Source of the DNA: Xenopus tropicalis
Taxonomy: Eukaryota; Chordata; Amphibia; Anura; Pipidae
DNA: 64,000 nt
Assembly (NCBI RefSeq): GCF_000004195.4
Contig: NC_030678.2
Location: forward strand, 76,133,404-76,197,403
Direction: 5' to 3'
The position numbers and the translations under genes are program-made. Of the stretch, positions 31,081 to 42,415 are shown piece after piece. The notes under the pieces are model-generated. The model did not search any database and was not told the origin of the DNA. It saw only the letters and a program-made list of their open reading frames with translations. Positions within the stretch are counted from its first letter, which is position 1. Each line of letters starts with the position of its first letter.

Positions 31081-31233
31081 TTAAAGGAACAGTAACACAA
31101 AAAATTAAAGTGTATCAGAGTAATAAATAATGTACTGTTCCCTTGCATTGGTAAAAATTGTGTGTTTATCTTAGAAACACTGCTATTATACTACTAAATA
31201 ATAAATAAATAAAGCTGCTGTGTAGCCATGGGA
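31081..31233. repeat. Left half of the 7809-type MITE
   Basis: TTAAAGGAACAGTAACAC, TTGCATTGGTAAAAATTGTG and AGCTGCTGTGTAGCC match the left arm at 7809-7960. It runs directly into the fold-back element at 31243. Confidence 0.7.
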
Positions 31234-31242
31234 GTTGCTATA

Positions 31243-31516
31243 TATTGGCACACGGGATGTTTTGTTGCCCATGGTAGTGATGATTTATCAGGGGCAACAA
31301 AACATCCTGTGTGCCATCATATAGCAAACATCCCTTGTTTCTGTTCCACCGGATTACATGCAAATAGTCTGTACCAAAACTTCAGGCTAATTCAGAAAAC
31401 CAAATCGCCGCATATGTTTTCCCACTGGCGATTTGCTTGTTAGTAAGGGATGTTTTGTTCTTGATTGTAGTGATGAATTATTGCAGGCAACATAATGTCC
31501 TGTGTGCCATCACCCT
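31243..31516. repeat. Degenerate fold-back MITE
   Basis: GGCACACGGGATGTTTTGTTGCCC pairs with GGGCAACAAAACATCCTGTGTGCC, and a second pair ends in CCTGTGTGCCATCACCC. GATTAGTCGC superfamily logic, and probably nested in the 31081 element. Confidence 0.6.
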
Positions 31517-31617
31517 AAATAATGAATAAGCTCTGTAAAACATGATTGGTTTTTGCAGAGCTTATCTGCTATGTAACCTGAGTTTTTCTCCCTTAAATTT
31601 ATGGTTTTGACACTTTT

Positions 31618-32068
31618 TAGGGTGAAGACACACTGAGCTATTGAAATGTTTCAATACCTGCCACTCTGGTTGTTCAGAGGTTAATAGTAAGTCTGTAGTA
31701 TCCCCTTAGATTTCTTCTCCTCTAACTCTCTCGCTCCCCTTCCTCAGGAATTTACTTTGGCTGTTGGCTACTGGGCATGCTCAGTTCTTAGCTCAGCTAT
31801 TTTTCCTATTATTTTCTCCTAACCTCCTCCTACCTGTGTAAGCCTTGATTCTTCACTGCATGAACTTTACTGCGCACATGTGCTATTTGCAGATGTAAAT
31901 GTCACTGATTATGTCAGAGGCAAATGGCCACTGGGTGAAAGCAGTTTTTTGTTTTAGGAATATGGCAAATGAAGGGGATATATACAATACAAATAATGCC
32001 ATTTGTGTGGGAAAGATGTGCCCAACTTATATACATTGTAGAAAAATGTAAGCTTTACATGTCCTTTA
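31618..32068. repeat. Interspersed Xenopus repeat
   Basis: Starts AGGGTGAAGACACACTGAGC and ends ATGTAAGCTTTACATGTCC. I recall GGATATATACAATACAAATAATGCC-type text as repetitive in Xenopus. Boundaries uncertain. Confidence 0.45.
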
Positions 32069-32784
32069 AAGTTACCAGAGGAAGCTTTTTGGACGCCCCG
32101 GGTAACTGGCTGACCCTTTCTTTCTTACCTTGCCTCATTGCAGGAGCAACCCTGCTCCTGATCAAACTGACCATAGTGTGTAAAAATGGGAAAGTGGTTG
32201 TATTCTCCCCTATGGCAGGATTTGATGTGAATGATGTATAATCTGTATAGACTAGTGATGTGGAATGTGCCGGCACTATATAAAAAATCTCACAGAAAAT
32301 GAAAAAAAAAAAACTAGGATAGGATAAAACAAATGTAGTAATCTCTCTCTAAAAGTGAGGAAATTATACTTACAATTGCTACTTTAATATACTAACAGAT
32401 AATTTAAAACACATTTCAATGAGGAACTGACAAGTTTACTACTTTATACTACAATCAAAGTAAGCTTTTCAATAAAAGATCATAACTCTCTGGTAGGTGC
32501 CACAGTATTAGGAATTCCAACTCTTCAAAAACTTTGTTGGGGCCTATGTGCCAAATAAATCATTTACATGGCCCATTATAAAGCTGATCAGCCATATTTG
32601 GTTTAGCAGTTTGCTGATTTAGTTCTAGCTGGGCATGTATGGAAAGTATTTATGGTCAAGGATTATCTCTCCTGACAGAAAGCAGTAAGGAATATAAGAG
32701 CCACAGCTCCTTTTACTTTCAGCTGTTTGGACAGTGTGCTCTGAACAATCAGAACAATAAACTGTCCATACGCATGTATGACCA
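32069..32784. other. Intergenic, nothing recognised
   Basis: No gene seen; short frames on both strands lack similarity. Confidence 0.5.
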
Positions 32785-33150
32785 CATGTGGGGGGGGGGG
32801 GCGGGGGGTTTGGACCAAAATTTTTCTGGCCTACATGGTTGCGGGCCAATAATGGAAGCCAGTTTTGACCCCTCTCCTTTTTAAACCACACCCAAGAGCT
32901 TTTAAGACCATACCCACATTAATAATCGTATTGGTTGATGCTTACTGTATCACCCTCCATTCATATGTCAAAAGAATTATATTATGTTGTATTAAGATAT
33001 ATCATTAAATCCATATGCCTCCACCTCCCCTGTGGGTAGAACCTCAACCCCCAGCATATAATTACACACCTTAAGGACCATATAATGACTATTTCCAAAT
33101 GCTAACAAACTCCCAGAACAAACCCTTGCCAGGTTCACCTCCCACTGGTG
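32785..33150. repeat. Probable repeat left of the minisatellite
   Basis: A G-rich run (GTGGGGGGGGGGGCGGGG) is followed by CCACACCCAAGAGCTTTTAAG, a sequence I associate with Xenopus repeats. Probably one unit with 33151-33990. Confidence 0.4.
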
Positions 33151-33683
33151 GCATAGGGCAGGCAGAGTATGCAACACACAGGCAGCATAAGGCAGGCAGA
33201 GTATGGCACACAGGGAGCACAGGGCAGGCAGAGTATGGCACACAGGCAGAATAGGGCAGGCAGAGTATGGCACACAGGCAGAATAGGGCAGGTAGAGTAT
33301 GCCACACACAGGCAGCACAGGGCAGGCAGAGTAGGGTAGGCAGAGTATGGCACACACAGGGAGCATAGGGCAGGCAGAGTATGGCACACACAGGCAGCAT
33401 AGGGCAGACAGAGTATGGCACACACAGGCAGCATAGGGCAGGCAGAGTATGGCATACACAGGAAGCATAGGGCAGGCAGAGTATGGCATACACAGGAAGC
33501 ATAGGGCAGGCAGAGTATGGCACACACAGGCAGCACAGGGCAAGCAGAGTATGGCACACACAGGCAGCACAGGGCAAGCAGCGTATGGCACAAACAGGAA
33601 GCATAGGGAAAGCAGAGTATAGCACACACAGACCTCATTAGTCAGGCAGAGTATGGCACACACAGGCAGCATAGGGCAGGCAG
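33151..33683. repeat. 34-bp minisatellite, about 16 units
   Basis: Tandem units of GGGCAGGCAGAGTATGGCAC plus ACACAGGCAGCATA, with point changes and a few shortened units. Because 34 is not a multiple of three and the unit lacks antisense stops, all three antisense frames stay open for 167-226 codons and read as Cys/Leu/Pro-rich repeats. These are not genes. No spacers between units, so not CRISPR. Confidence 0.92.
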
Positions 33684-33990
33684 TACATACAGTGACACAA
33701 TGCTGGCTCTGTTTCTACAGTCTGTCTGAGGTGTGAATGTGTGAATAATATGGACGCTTACAGTCTGAGCCAAAGGTGTGACCAATGCAGGGGTTGAACA
33801 TTGCAGGGACTAAAAGGTGTAAACAATAAAGGGGATTACAGCCTGAATCTGAGGTGTGGACAATGCAGGGGAACAGTTAATCTCAGTATTGATACCATTT
33901 AAAGCTTACACAAAGGTATGCAGTCACAGCACCCAGACAGGTGGGGGGGTGGTACACAGAGGGGGGCCGCAGGCCACCACTTGGGCAGCA
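33684..33990. repeat. Diverged GGTGTGAACAATGCAGGGG repeats
   Basis: Loose repeats such as GGTGTGACCAATGCAGGGG, GGTGTAAACAATAAAGGGG and GGTGTGGACAATGCAGGGG at 33772-33871, then a G-rich segment. Likely the rest of the element carrying the 34-bp array. Confidence 0.5.
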
Positions 33991-35340
33991 CTGAGTTGTG
34001 ATATATCAAAACCAATAGAGTTATCTTGATGTATTACGTTCCCAGTATTGGCCTAAAAGCTTTCACCCCAAGAAGTTTACTTTGAAACTGCTAGAATTCA
34101 TTTCATAGTTTTTTTTTGCTAAACCAAGAATACTTTCGCAACTACTCCAGAAGCCAACTGACAGTAATAGATTTCTAATGAAATTTTGTGAAATCATGCT
34201 TTCTTTCTTTGATAAATGGGACCCATGAAGGCTATATATTTATTGATTTTTTCGGACTCCTACTCCTACACATATATTATTTTTTGTTGATTATCTTGCC
34301 TCTTTTATGCCCCTCATATAAATGAATCCATTAAAACAGGAATCCTTTATAAAAGAGAACTTATACTCGTTTGTGCACATCAGAGCATGCTATTCAGGAA
34401 CAGTATTTTTCCAGTGGTCAAGCTGTTCAGCAGATGTGCTCTCTCTTTGGTGTTAGATAAGTGCTTCTGTGTACTTTTCTGGACCTCTTCAAAAGATTCC
34501 TGGCATTTATTTCTTTCCATAGAACATACACACAATTAAAGCCTATTCTAACATTTGACCATGTGTAACCTACACACCTTCTAAAAGTCACATCTTCAGC
34601 TCAACTTGGAACACTCCCTGCAGATTTCCAGACTGTCTCTGGAATCAATATCAGCCCAAGAATTATTTGTCATAGCATGAGATTTTATGGTTTGCTGAGA
34701 CAGGAGTAGAAGAATGTGACTGGCCTGAGTCGTGAACTCACCCAAACTGAACAGCTGGAATGCAGATTGTGAGCCAGACCTGATTGGCCAACATAATGCT
34801 CTTGTGGCTGAATGGAAGCAAACACCAGCAACAACATTCCAGCATACAGTAATAGCTGTTATAGCAGAAAATTGACGACCGACTTAACATAATGGTACCC
34901 TTGGTTTCATAACGCGATGCTGGACATAAAGGTGTCTGAATAATTTTTTGTAGCATCCTTGCTGTTGTGTGACAAGATCCAATCTGACCCACAAAATCTG
35001 ATAAATGTAGTTTAGCCCTAAAAGTAATCCTATTTTTGATTAATGTCGAATGTACACCTGCTGTATACCAACCTACTATGTATTAGTGTACTTGTATTAA
35101 AAGTAGGTGGTGAATAAAATTCAAACAGGATCTTTCATGTATTTATAATTTTTAAATTGTTTTACTACATCAAAATTCATAAAATGTATTTTAATAAAAA
35201 AAAATACATTATCAATTTAAAACATTTATTTTATGCCTGTACATTTAGTACATTTAGGTGCCTCCACTGAAGAGTTCCAAAGCCAAGCAAGTTTGCACTT
35301 TTACCAAACCCCATCAGCAGAGCAAATGACTCAGACCTTA
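33991..35340. other. Intergenic, nothing recognised
   Basis: Repeat-poor, AT-rich; no exon-like or RNA-like signal found. Confidence 0.5.
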
Positions 35341-35670
35341 AGGCTAATGTCCCACGGGAAGATTTAGTCGCTACGATTTTAAAAAAGCAAGTTCCAATGA
35401 CAAGTCACTTGTCTTTTCCTAACAAACAATTACTAGAGATTTCAACAACGGAGCAATTCTATTTCCTACAAATCCAGGTGTCATATTCCCCGCCCACAAT
35501 GAGAAATTACATTCAGTGCAATGGGGAAATGGCAGTGACTTCCCGCTCAGTGAGTTTTACTTTCAGCGATTACAATAGTTTTGAATGACAAAGCATTCTT
35601 TGTAAAATCGCTCGAAAAAGGGTCTCACAGCAATTCAGAGCGATAAGCAACTTGAAGTAGTATTGTCGGT
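35341..35670. repeat. Degenerate fold-back sequence around the MITE at 35674
   Basis: GGCTAATGTCCCACGGGAAGATTTAGTCGC at its left end parallels AATCGCAGCGACTAATCTCTCTGTGGG at about 36046-36073, so it may be the left arm of an older element into which the 35674 copy inserted. No intact ends. Confidence 0.45.
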
Positions 35671-35673
35671 TTA

Positions 35674-35992
35674 GGGCAGTGGTACATGGTGAGATTAGTC
35701 GCCCCGCGACAAATCTTCATTGTCGCGGGCGACTAATCTCCCCGCAATGCAATCCCACCAGCTAGAATGTAAATCGCTGGTGGGATGGCATACGCTTCGC
35801 AGCAATGTCCTGCAGTCGCCCATAGTTTCCTCCGAAGAACACTTTGGGTGACTGCGGGACATCACAGCGACACATATGCCATCCCCCGGCGATTTACATT
35901 CTAGCCGGTGGGATGGCATTGCGGGGAGATTAGTCGCCCGCAACAATGAAGATTTGTCGTGGGGCGACTAATCTTCCCATGTGCTACTGCCC
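35674..35992. repeat. Harbinger-like fold-back MITE, copy 3 (variant ends)
   Basis: GGGCAGTGGTACATGGTGAG and the inverted right end CATGTGCTACTGCCC, flanked by TTA at 35671-35673 and 35993-35995. Body pairs such as CGCGACAAATCTTCATTG with CAATGAAGATTTGTCG. Confidence 0.85.
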
Positions 35993-36059
35993 TTAGGCAC
36001 TGGCGATATATATTCTTCTCTATCTAGAGACAAAACAAGCGAAAAAATCGCAGCGACTA

Positions 36060-36535
36060 ATCTCTCTGTGGGTGATGACACACAGAGCTACTAGTAGCAG
36101 CTACTTGTCATGGCTACTAAAATAGACAATGCTGATCATTGACTGATGACTGTCTGTACGTGTGTTTTAGCAGAGGTAAGTCTTAGGGCTCTGGCACACG
36201 GGGGAGATTAGTTGCCCGCGAACATGTAAGTCGCCGGCGGGATGGCAGACGCGGCGACGCGATTTCGCTCAAATCGCCGAAAAAGACTTGCGAGTCTTTT
36301 TCGCCGATTTCCTGAAATCACCCCGCCGCGTGTGCCATCCCGCCGGCGACTTACATGTTCGCCGGCGGGATGGCAGGGGTAGGATTAGTCGCCCGCGAAC
36401 AGGGAGTTTTGTTGCGGGCGACTAATCTCCCCCGTGTGCCAGAGCCCTTAGTATTGTCTATGGCAGGGTATTTTCTGGAGTTTAGTAGCCGTGACAAGTA
36501 GCTCCTACTAAGTAGCACTGTGTGTCTTCACCCTA
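36060..36535. repeat. Older TIR element split by MITE copy 4
   Basis: The left part GGGTGATGACACACAGAGC ... GCTACTTGTCATGGCTAC and the right part GTAGCCGTGACAAGTAGC ... TGTGTGTCTTCACCC are inverted repeats, interrupted at a TTA by the insertion at 36186-36447. A relative without the insertion is at 641-756. Confidence 0.75.
36186..36447. repeat. Harbinger-like fold-back MITE, copy 4 (nested)
   Basis: GGGCTCTGGCACACGGGGGA ... CCCCGTGTGCCAGAGCCC with TTA at 36183-36185 and 36448-36450. Nested in the 36060-36535 element, hence younger. Internal arms centred on AAAGACTTGCGAGTCTTTTTC. Confidence 0.88.
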
Positions 36536-37215
36536 AAGCATCGAACCCCTCTAAGATAGTGTTAATTTACTTTTTTTGTAACAGTCACGCGCAATTGACT
36601 TACAGAAAAACTGCACAGAATGCATACACTGTACATTCTATGGGGTAATGTCAAATTTGACATGCTTATGTAAATCATACATAGAGTGGATGTATTACAT
36701 TTCAAACTGGGGAATCCTGAACGATTCCCAGCAGATCAAACTATACCATCGTTAATAGCACTTTCCTTACTAGCGATCTGGCATATTTGTCACATTTAAG
36801 CCAGTGAGACAGACCTTATAAGACTGAGCAGTCACATACAATTTTTTCTTATGGGTATTAGAGTTGGACTCTAACATCGATTGTAACTCCCCAACGATTT
36901 GGCAATTCCCCAACAAAGAGCAAGCGTCAAGTTGATTTAAATGCACTTCAGGGGCTCTCTGAGTCTTTTAGACTTTTCTGCCCCTTAAAACCCATCATGC
37001 GACAGCAGGAGGTTTTGTTAGATGCTAAAGAACACATCTTTATCTGACAATGAATTTCAATAAGAAACAAAGACTTTTCAGACATTCACTTACCGAGGCA
37101 CAGTGAGCAAAGTGCAATTTTGAGCACAATCATCATATTGTTGACGATTGCTGATTTTTCCAACAATTCACAATTTTATTGCAGATGCAAACAGGTTATT
37201 CTGATGAAATTGCAG
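36536..37215. other. Intergenic, nothing recognised
   Basis: No gene or defined repeat. Confidence 0.5.
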
Positions 37216-37550
37216 TGCACCTACCGCTATTGCCAGTGCCGGGCCAAGCCAACCAGGCGCCCTAGGCAACCTGGTCGGCTTGGCCCGCCCACTGCCAACG
37301 CCCCCCCCCCCCCATGCACACCGGCACATACGCAGACAGTGCCCTAGTTCTGGCCCTGGCTATTGCATCCGATTCACCAAAATGGATGCAACTGACATGT
37401 GCCTTGGCACTAATTGGGCGCTATTTTGTTGAATATGTTCAATATAGACACCGGGCACTGAGAGAACTCAGGAGCTACCACCTGGTCACAGGTGGCAGTA
37501 GCTCTGGGGTTCTGCTGCGTCAATAGGCACAGAAGTGCCCAATTCGGACC
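37216..37550. repeat. Probable Xenopus repeat with GGGCCAAGCC core
   Basis: GCCGGGCCAAGCC pairs with GGCTTGGCCCGCC, followed by a C14 run (37300-37313). GC content is far above the surroundings. Ends not defined. Confidence 0.45.
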
Positions 37551-38194
37551 GGAAGGCAGGAAGTACTGAATGGTGCTGAGTACAACTATGGGGAGGAGCA
37601 AGAAGGGCATTTTGATGTAAGTACCTTTAATTAAAGTGGTTTTAGGCACGACTCTGTGAGGAAAAGTTCAAGTTACCCTCTGTGGACATAAATGAGCCCT
37701 ATTATCTTATTGGATGAAAACTTAGCCTGCTGCATTTCCTTCCAACACTTGTATCAGACTTGTAGAAAGCAATTTGTCATTGTGAGGCCATCCAATAATA
37801 TCTTCCTTGTAGTTCCCTTAGTGTAGTGTTTCATGCCCAGAACTGCAGTTTGATTGTGACTGGCAAGGGCACAGCTCCAGAATGAATGCTAGAAATGGTT
37901 AAATGTGACTATGACATGGGGCAAAGCAATGAATCGTTCCTTCTGAATGCGGCATCCACATGGGGCGAGTAAAGGATTATGTTCCTACGTTTGTAGGATT
38001 TATTTTTTGATATCAAGATGAATATTTTCATTCACGTTTTTTCAGTAGAATGCGTCTGTGTTCCAAACGCATACAATATAATCACGTTGATGTGCATTAT
38101 GCTCTGCTAGACTTCCTTGCACAATATAACTGGATGTTTCTGGCCAAGTAAAAAGTAATGGATTCTGACATAGACTGAATGTTATTGTTGTTAT
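37551..38194. other. Intergenic, nothing recognised
   Basis: No gene seen. Confidence 0.5.
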
Positions 38195-38343
38195 CACATA
38201 TTTTTAAAGCACCAACATATTCCTCAGCATTCTACAATGGTATGGTGCATACATTAAACATATACATCTCATCAGGTCTGGACTGGGATTCAAAATAGGT
38301 CCTGGCATTTCAAGTACACAGAAGCCCAAACAGGCCCAATACT
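38195..38343. repeat. SINE/LINE tail-like piece and GGTCTGGACTGGGA fragment
   Basis: CACATATTTTTAAAGCACC ... AACATATTCCTCAGCATTC resembles the tails at 957-1016 and 50028-50110. CAGGTCTGGACTGGGATTC belongs with the fragments near 1413, 44655 and 63765. Confidence 0.45.
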
Positions 38344-38771
38344 TGGGGGCACATTTACTAGGTTGTGTTTTTTTTCTGGCCTTGAAATGCGATATGGTAT
38401 AAATTCAAAGTAACCACAATAATTTCTTAGTTCTAAAAAGTCTCGGCAATATTTTTATTGTTCTTACGAAAATATTGCAATTGCGTTCACAACGTTTTCG
38501 GGCCGAAAAGTTCGTAAACACCACAAAAACCTTTCTGGTTTTGAAGCCTTCTGTGTCTGGCTTTGGAAGCCTTCCATAGGACTCAATGGCACTCGACAGA
38601 CCAAACCTGGCGAATAGATAGTCCTGATGAAAGTGTAACCAAAGTGAAATGTTTGTATTCTTTGCGTAAAATAAACTTGTGGAATTTTAAAAATTTTTTT
38701 GCATACATTCCGAAATGTTCTATAATTTAGAAAAAATACGAATTTATCTGAAAATTGTTTAGTAAAAGGGA
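38344..38771. repeat. Diverged relative of the 21484-21946 MITE
   Basis: It shares TTTGGAAGCCTTCCATAGGA / CTCAATGGCACTC with 21484-21946 and has imperfect ends GGGGGCACATTTACTA and TTAGTAAAAGGGACC. Confidence 0.6.
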
Positions 38772-39779
38772 CCAATTGTGTTTGTGGCATCTAACAGCAG
38801 CCCCTCTGGTATTTGCCAAAATCCACAGATTGCCAGTCCTGACTTGGAGCAAATACATAAATACATACACAGATATAAGAATGATACAAGAGGTAAAGAG
38901 GGCTTGCTCAATACTAACTTGCAATAATACAATTCAAATAAGATTACAACCTCTACAGGGAGATTCAAACTCATGTGGTGCAACTGGAGACAACATGCTG
39001 GAAAAAGTAGAAATATATTTACAGGATCAACAGTTTCAGCAGATAGTTTGCCTAAATGCCCATGCAGCATTTAAGGCTATATGAAATGGTGTACTTCTAT
39101 CCTGGAGGTTAATTAGAGTTAGATTTGGCTCAACATTACACCTAGGCTAAAAGCCTGCTTCAACAATGTTTTCCTATGTTTTTAGTCTTGTCATATGCTA
39201 AAGGGGTTCTGGTCAAATGTTGGGCCTCAAAGGCTTGAGCCAAATAAGTCTGAAAACCACTGCTTTAGTGTTACTGGTTCAGAGCATGTCCATTAGTAGT
39301 GCATGTATTAGCCCGAAACCTGTATGCAAGTGGCATGACATGGTTTGTATACTTGGGCTTGGGGTTAAATCATATTTACTGCCTAGGTCTAGTAACTCAT
39401 ACCAATCAGATTTTTGTTTAAAGACACCTTACCAATAAATAGTCCTGTCACATAGAACTCGATTTTAAGATATATATTTAACCTTGAGAGCTCATTTACT
39501 AACCTTAGTGCTAAACTGTGCCAGCGCACTTGCCATTCAGCTCTGTGCTTAGAGTTTGTAACTTGCTGTACACCGAACTAATCAGATAGGCGATTATAGG
39601 AATGATTGGCAACCGCCCTTGTGCCATTTAGCACCTATGCCAATCAACCCCAGAGTGTGTCAGTACATTAGGTTTGTAACACTGATGGGGGGTATGGAGG
39701 TTATCTTGGCATTTAAATACCTACTATCGCCTTCAACTTGCTCCGTTAGTCGTGGCACGACTAATACTTAAAATATGAG
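38772..39779. other. Intergenic, nothing recognised
   Basis: No gene or clear element; leads into the CpG-rich block at 39.8 kb. Confidence 0.5.
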
Positions 39780-40420
39780 AAAATATGAAGTGAGAAAGTG
39801 AAGTAGCACCCAGCAGACCAAACCAAAACAAAGCAAGGCTTTCTGCCTGTGTGTGCAAGCATAAGGCTTCCTCCTCCTCCTCCTCCTCCTCCTCCCTGGA
39901 AGGAGTCCTTGGCTAATAATAATAATAGCTGCTGCCCTGCATTACCCCTGCCTGCCGCTAGGAAGCCCGCTTGCCTCCCACTTCTCTGTGCAAGAGAAAA
40001 GCCCCTGCCACAGCCAGGATCCCCCTGGAAGCGATCGTTACGTGTGAAGCCCCGGGAGGGGGGAGAGAACCCCAACCCAGCGTCTCCGGGAGGCAGTTCA
40101 CTGGCAGCGCTGTAACCATTATCCCAGGAGCAGCTCCAAAGATCCGGTAGGTACATCCGCTTGTCTTGTGCTGGGCTATCGGCGCTGCGTCTCCCAGTGC
40201 AAGGAATGGATGAGGGGGTGGCAGCCAAGGTGCCATGGGGGGAGAGCGCTGGCCTCATAAACATTGCTGCATCCCACAGCACAGCTAGGATCTAGGGAGA
40301 GGGAGGCCCCACGGTGCCTTCAGCCCAGCCTTTATGGCTCGCCTTGGGGGCCCCTCTTTCCTGTCTCTATGGGCCCCACCGCTGCCTCTTTGGAGGTGCT
40401 GCTAGTGATGCTGGTGATAC
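39780..40420 (+). promoter_or_regulatory. Second CpG-rich block, putative cuedc1 promoter
   Basis: GC- and CpG-rich sequence in an AT-rich region, with a CCT triplet tract (39870-39895), GCGATCGTTACGTG, GCGTCTCCGGG and TATCGGCGCTGCGTC. It resembles a promoter with a 5' UTR. Human VEZF1 is followed on the same strand by CUEDC1, so this is my best guess for the owner; nothing in the sequence names the gene. Open frames here on both strands reflect the triplet and GC-rich tracts. Confidence 0.4.
39850..40146 (+). other. Candidate noncoding first exon
   Basis: Exon-like GC-rich stretch ending at a donor-type site CCG|GTAGGT (40147), with another possible donor four bases on (GTAG|GTACAT). The start is arbitrary. 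No start codon with a family-like protein follows. Could be the 5' UTR exon of cuedc1 or a lncRNA. Confidence 0.3.
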
Positions 40421-41094
40421 TATTGGAGCAAACAGCAACTGATAAAACGTAATTGCAAAGACACCTAGAACTGAGCTGGCATGCCTTCCCCTCCATTGCC
40501 TTTCATGGAAATCAGCTGTAGCTATGGAAGGGTTAATGTGACGAATTATCGTCATTCCAGCACCCAGGGTTGGGGGCAGGATAGGAAAGCTGAGGGGGTG
40601 ATACATTTACTTTATTTCTTTCAAAAGCTAACATTATTTTTTCCTGGTGTTGTCATTTTAAAGCAGGAATACTTGTACCATACTTCTTGAGCCCACTGAT
40701 AAACAATTTTAGCTCAGCAACAGATGGAGCATGGACTCTGAAATGTTAGTGTATAATAGCCTGAAATGCACATCTGACCCCCATGATATCATTCATACTG
40801 TCTTTGCAGCTATGTGCAGCCTGTAGGGCTCTATACAGTAGAACCTAAAAATCTGCAAAAAATGTAAAGACAGGCAATTATATTGTGCATACATTATGCA
40901 TACTGGTGGGTCCACAAAAACCAGTGTAAAACAAGGGGGCTCTTAAAATCAGGGTTTGCAAAATAGAGGTTTCACTATAGTAACTGTCTCCAGTGTGGTG
41001 AAATCCATAACAGGAGAACAGATTTAGAATCAGCATCAGCAATTATGATAAGCTGAACAAAATAGTCACATGATTGGCTCACTGTGAATAAAGG
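40421..41094. other. Putative intron, nothing recognised
   Basis: No gene or defined repeat. Confidence 0.5.
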
Positions 41095-41527
41095 GGTTGT
41101 TCACCTTTAATTTAACACCGAGATTAACAACGAGATTCTGAGACAATTTGCAATAGGTTTTATATTTCAGATTTTTGGGGGTTTTCAGTTATTTTGCTTT
41201 TTGTTCAGCAGCCATCCAGTTTGGAATTTCAGCTGGTTGCTAGGGTATTGTTTACCTTAGCAACCAGGCAGAGGTTTGAATGAGAGACAGGAATATGAAT
41301 AGGAGAGGGACTGAATATAAAGATAATGAATAAAAATTAACAATAGCAATAAAATTCTAAACTCAAACGGCAAAAAGATTTTTGATTTTCGGGTTCAGTG
41401 ACCCCCATTTGAAAGCTGGAAAGATGTAAAAGAGGAAGGCAAATATTTCTAAAACAATGAAAAATAAATAGTGAAGACCAGTTACAAAGATAATAGAAAT
41501 AGGTCATTCTGTAGCATAAAAGTTAAC
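41095..41527. repeat. Interspersed Xenopus repeat (GGGGTTGTTCACCTTTAA type)
   Basis: Starts AAGGGGTTGTTCACCTTTAA and contains GGTTGCTAGGGTATTG / CCTTAGCAACCAGG. The same family lies inverted at 60750-61140. Confidence 0.7.
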
Positions 41528-41894
41528 TTAAAGGAGAAGGAAATGCTAAGTCATTTGGGGATGCCAAAATGTAAGGCACCCCCAAGTGGCTTTAATCGCT
41601 TACCTTGTACCCCGGGCTGGTGCCCCTGTTAGGAGAGAACCGCACCAGCCCGGGGTAACTGCGAGCGTGGTCTCCTCTTCCTGCTTCTATCTTCGCGCGC
41701 TTGCGCACGAAGATATAGTGAAAAGCCGAACTTTAGCAAAAAAGTCGGCTTTTTCACTCTGCGCATGTGCCGGCCCAGGGATTCCGAAGACAGAAGGAAG
41801 AGGAAACACTCTCTGCAGGTACCCTGGGCTGGTGCGGTTTTCTCCTAACAGGAGCACCAGCCCAGGGTAAAAGGTAAAGCGATTAAAGTCGCTT
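41528..41894. repeat. Fold-back repeat with GGGCTGGTGC arms
   Basis: Starts TTAAAGGAGAAGGAAATGC. ACCCCGGGCTGGTGC / GCACCAGCCCGGGGT near 41609-41656 and ACCCTGGGCTGGTGC / GCACCAGCCCAGGGT near 41820-41868 give nested hairpins; GAAGATATAGTG and AAAGTCGGCTTTTTCAC lie between. Confidence 0.7.
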
Positions 41895-42229
41895 GTACCT
41901 GCACAAAGCAATAGTGCCATGCAAAGAAAACTGTGGTATAGCAGATCAAATAGGGCAAGATGGTCAGGGTCGGACTAGGCCCCGCCGGCCCAGACCCGAT
42001 CCCCATCGGAGCTCCCCCAGGCCACTCGTCTCCCTCCCCCAATGTGCTGAAGGTTAGTTTAATTAATGTGCGCTTAGGGGAGGGGGGTCGGCGTTGTGGG
42101 GGCCCCTTGGGGTATTGCTTAACCTTAGTTTTTTTAATTATTGAAGCATGACTGCCAGATTTCAGAATTGTAGTTCATTGGGACGTCTTATTTTATATAA
42201 ATGATGGATAATTGACCCTACCACAAATA
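41895..42229. other. Putative intron, repeat scrap
   Basis: CAGGGTCGGACTAGGCCCC near 41967 resembles the GGACTGGG-type fragments elsewhere. Otherwise nothing recognised. Confidence 0.4.
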
Positions 42230-42415
42230 GACCAACCTCATATTAGTACTATAGTTGCCAACACCATATGTAGTAAAAGGTGCAATAACCTATAGCAACC
42301 AATAAGATGTTTGCTTTTAAACAGATAACCAGCAAAAGTTCTACCTGTTGATTGGTTGCTATGGATTACTGCACCTAAGCAAACATGGTGCATTTAATTA
42401 CATAACTTCATATGT
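42230..42415. repeat. MITE-like inverted repeat
   Basis: GCAATAACCTATAGCAACCAAT pairs with ATTGGTTGCTATGGATTACTGC, and GTTTGCTTTTAAACAG lies inside. I recall this as a frequent Xenopus repeat. Confidence 0.6.

Noticed and set aside
32992..33672. Three long Cys-rich antisense frames as a possible gene
   Set aside because: Pure consequence of a 34-bp tandem array without antisense stops; no start context, splice signals or non-repeat coding part.
33151..33683. CRISPR-like regular repeats
   Set aside because: Units are contiguous with no unique spacers, and the host is a vertebrate.
39761..40282. 173-codon antisense and 88-codon sense frames in the second CpG block
   Set aside because: Composition-driven (Gly or Pro run from a CCT triplet tract), no recognised domain.
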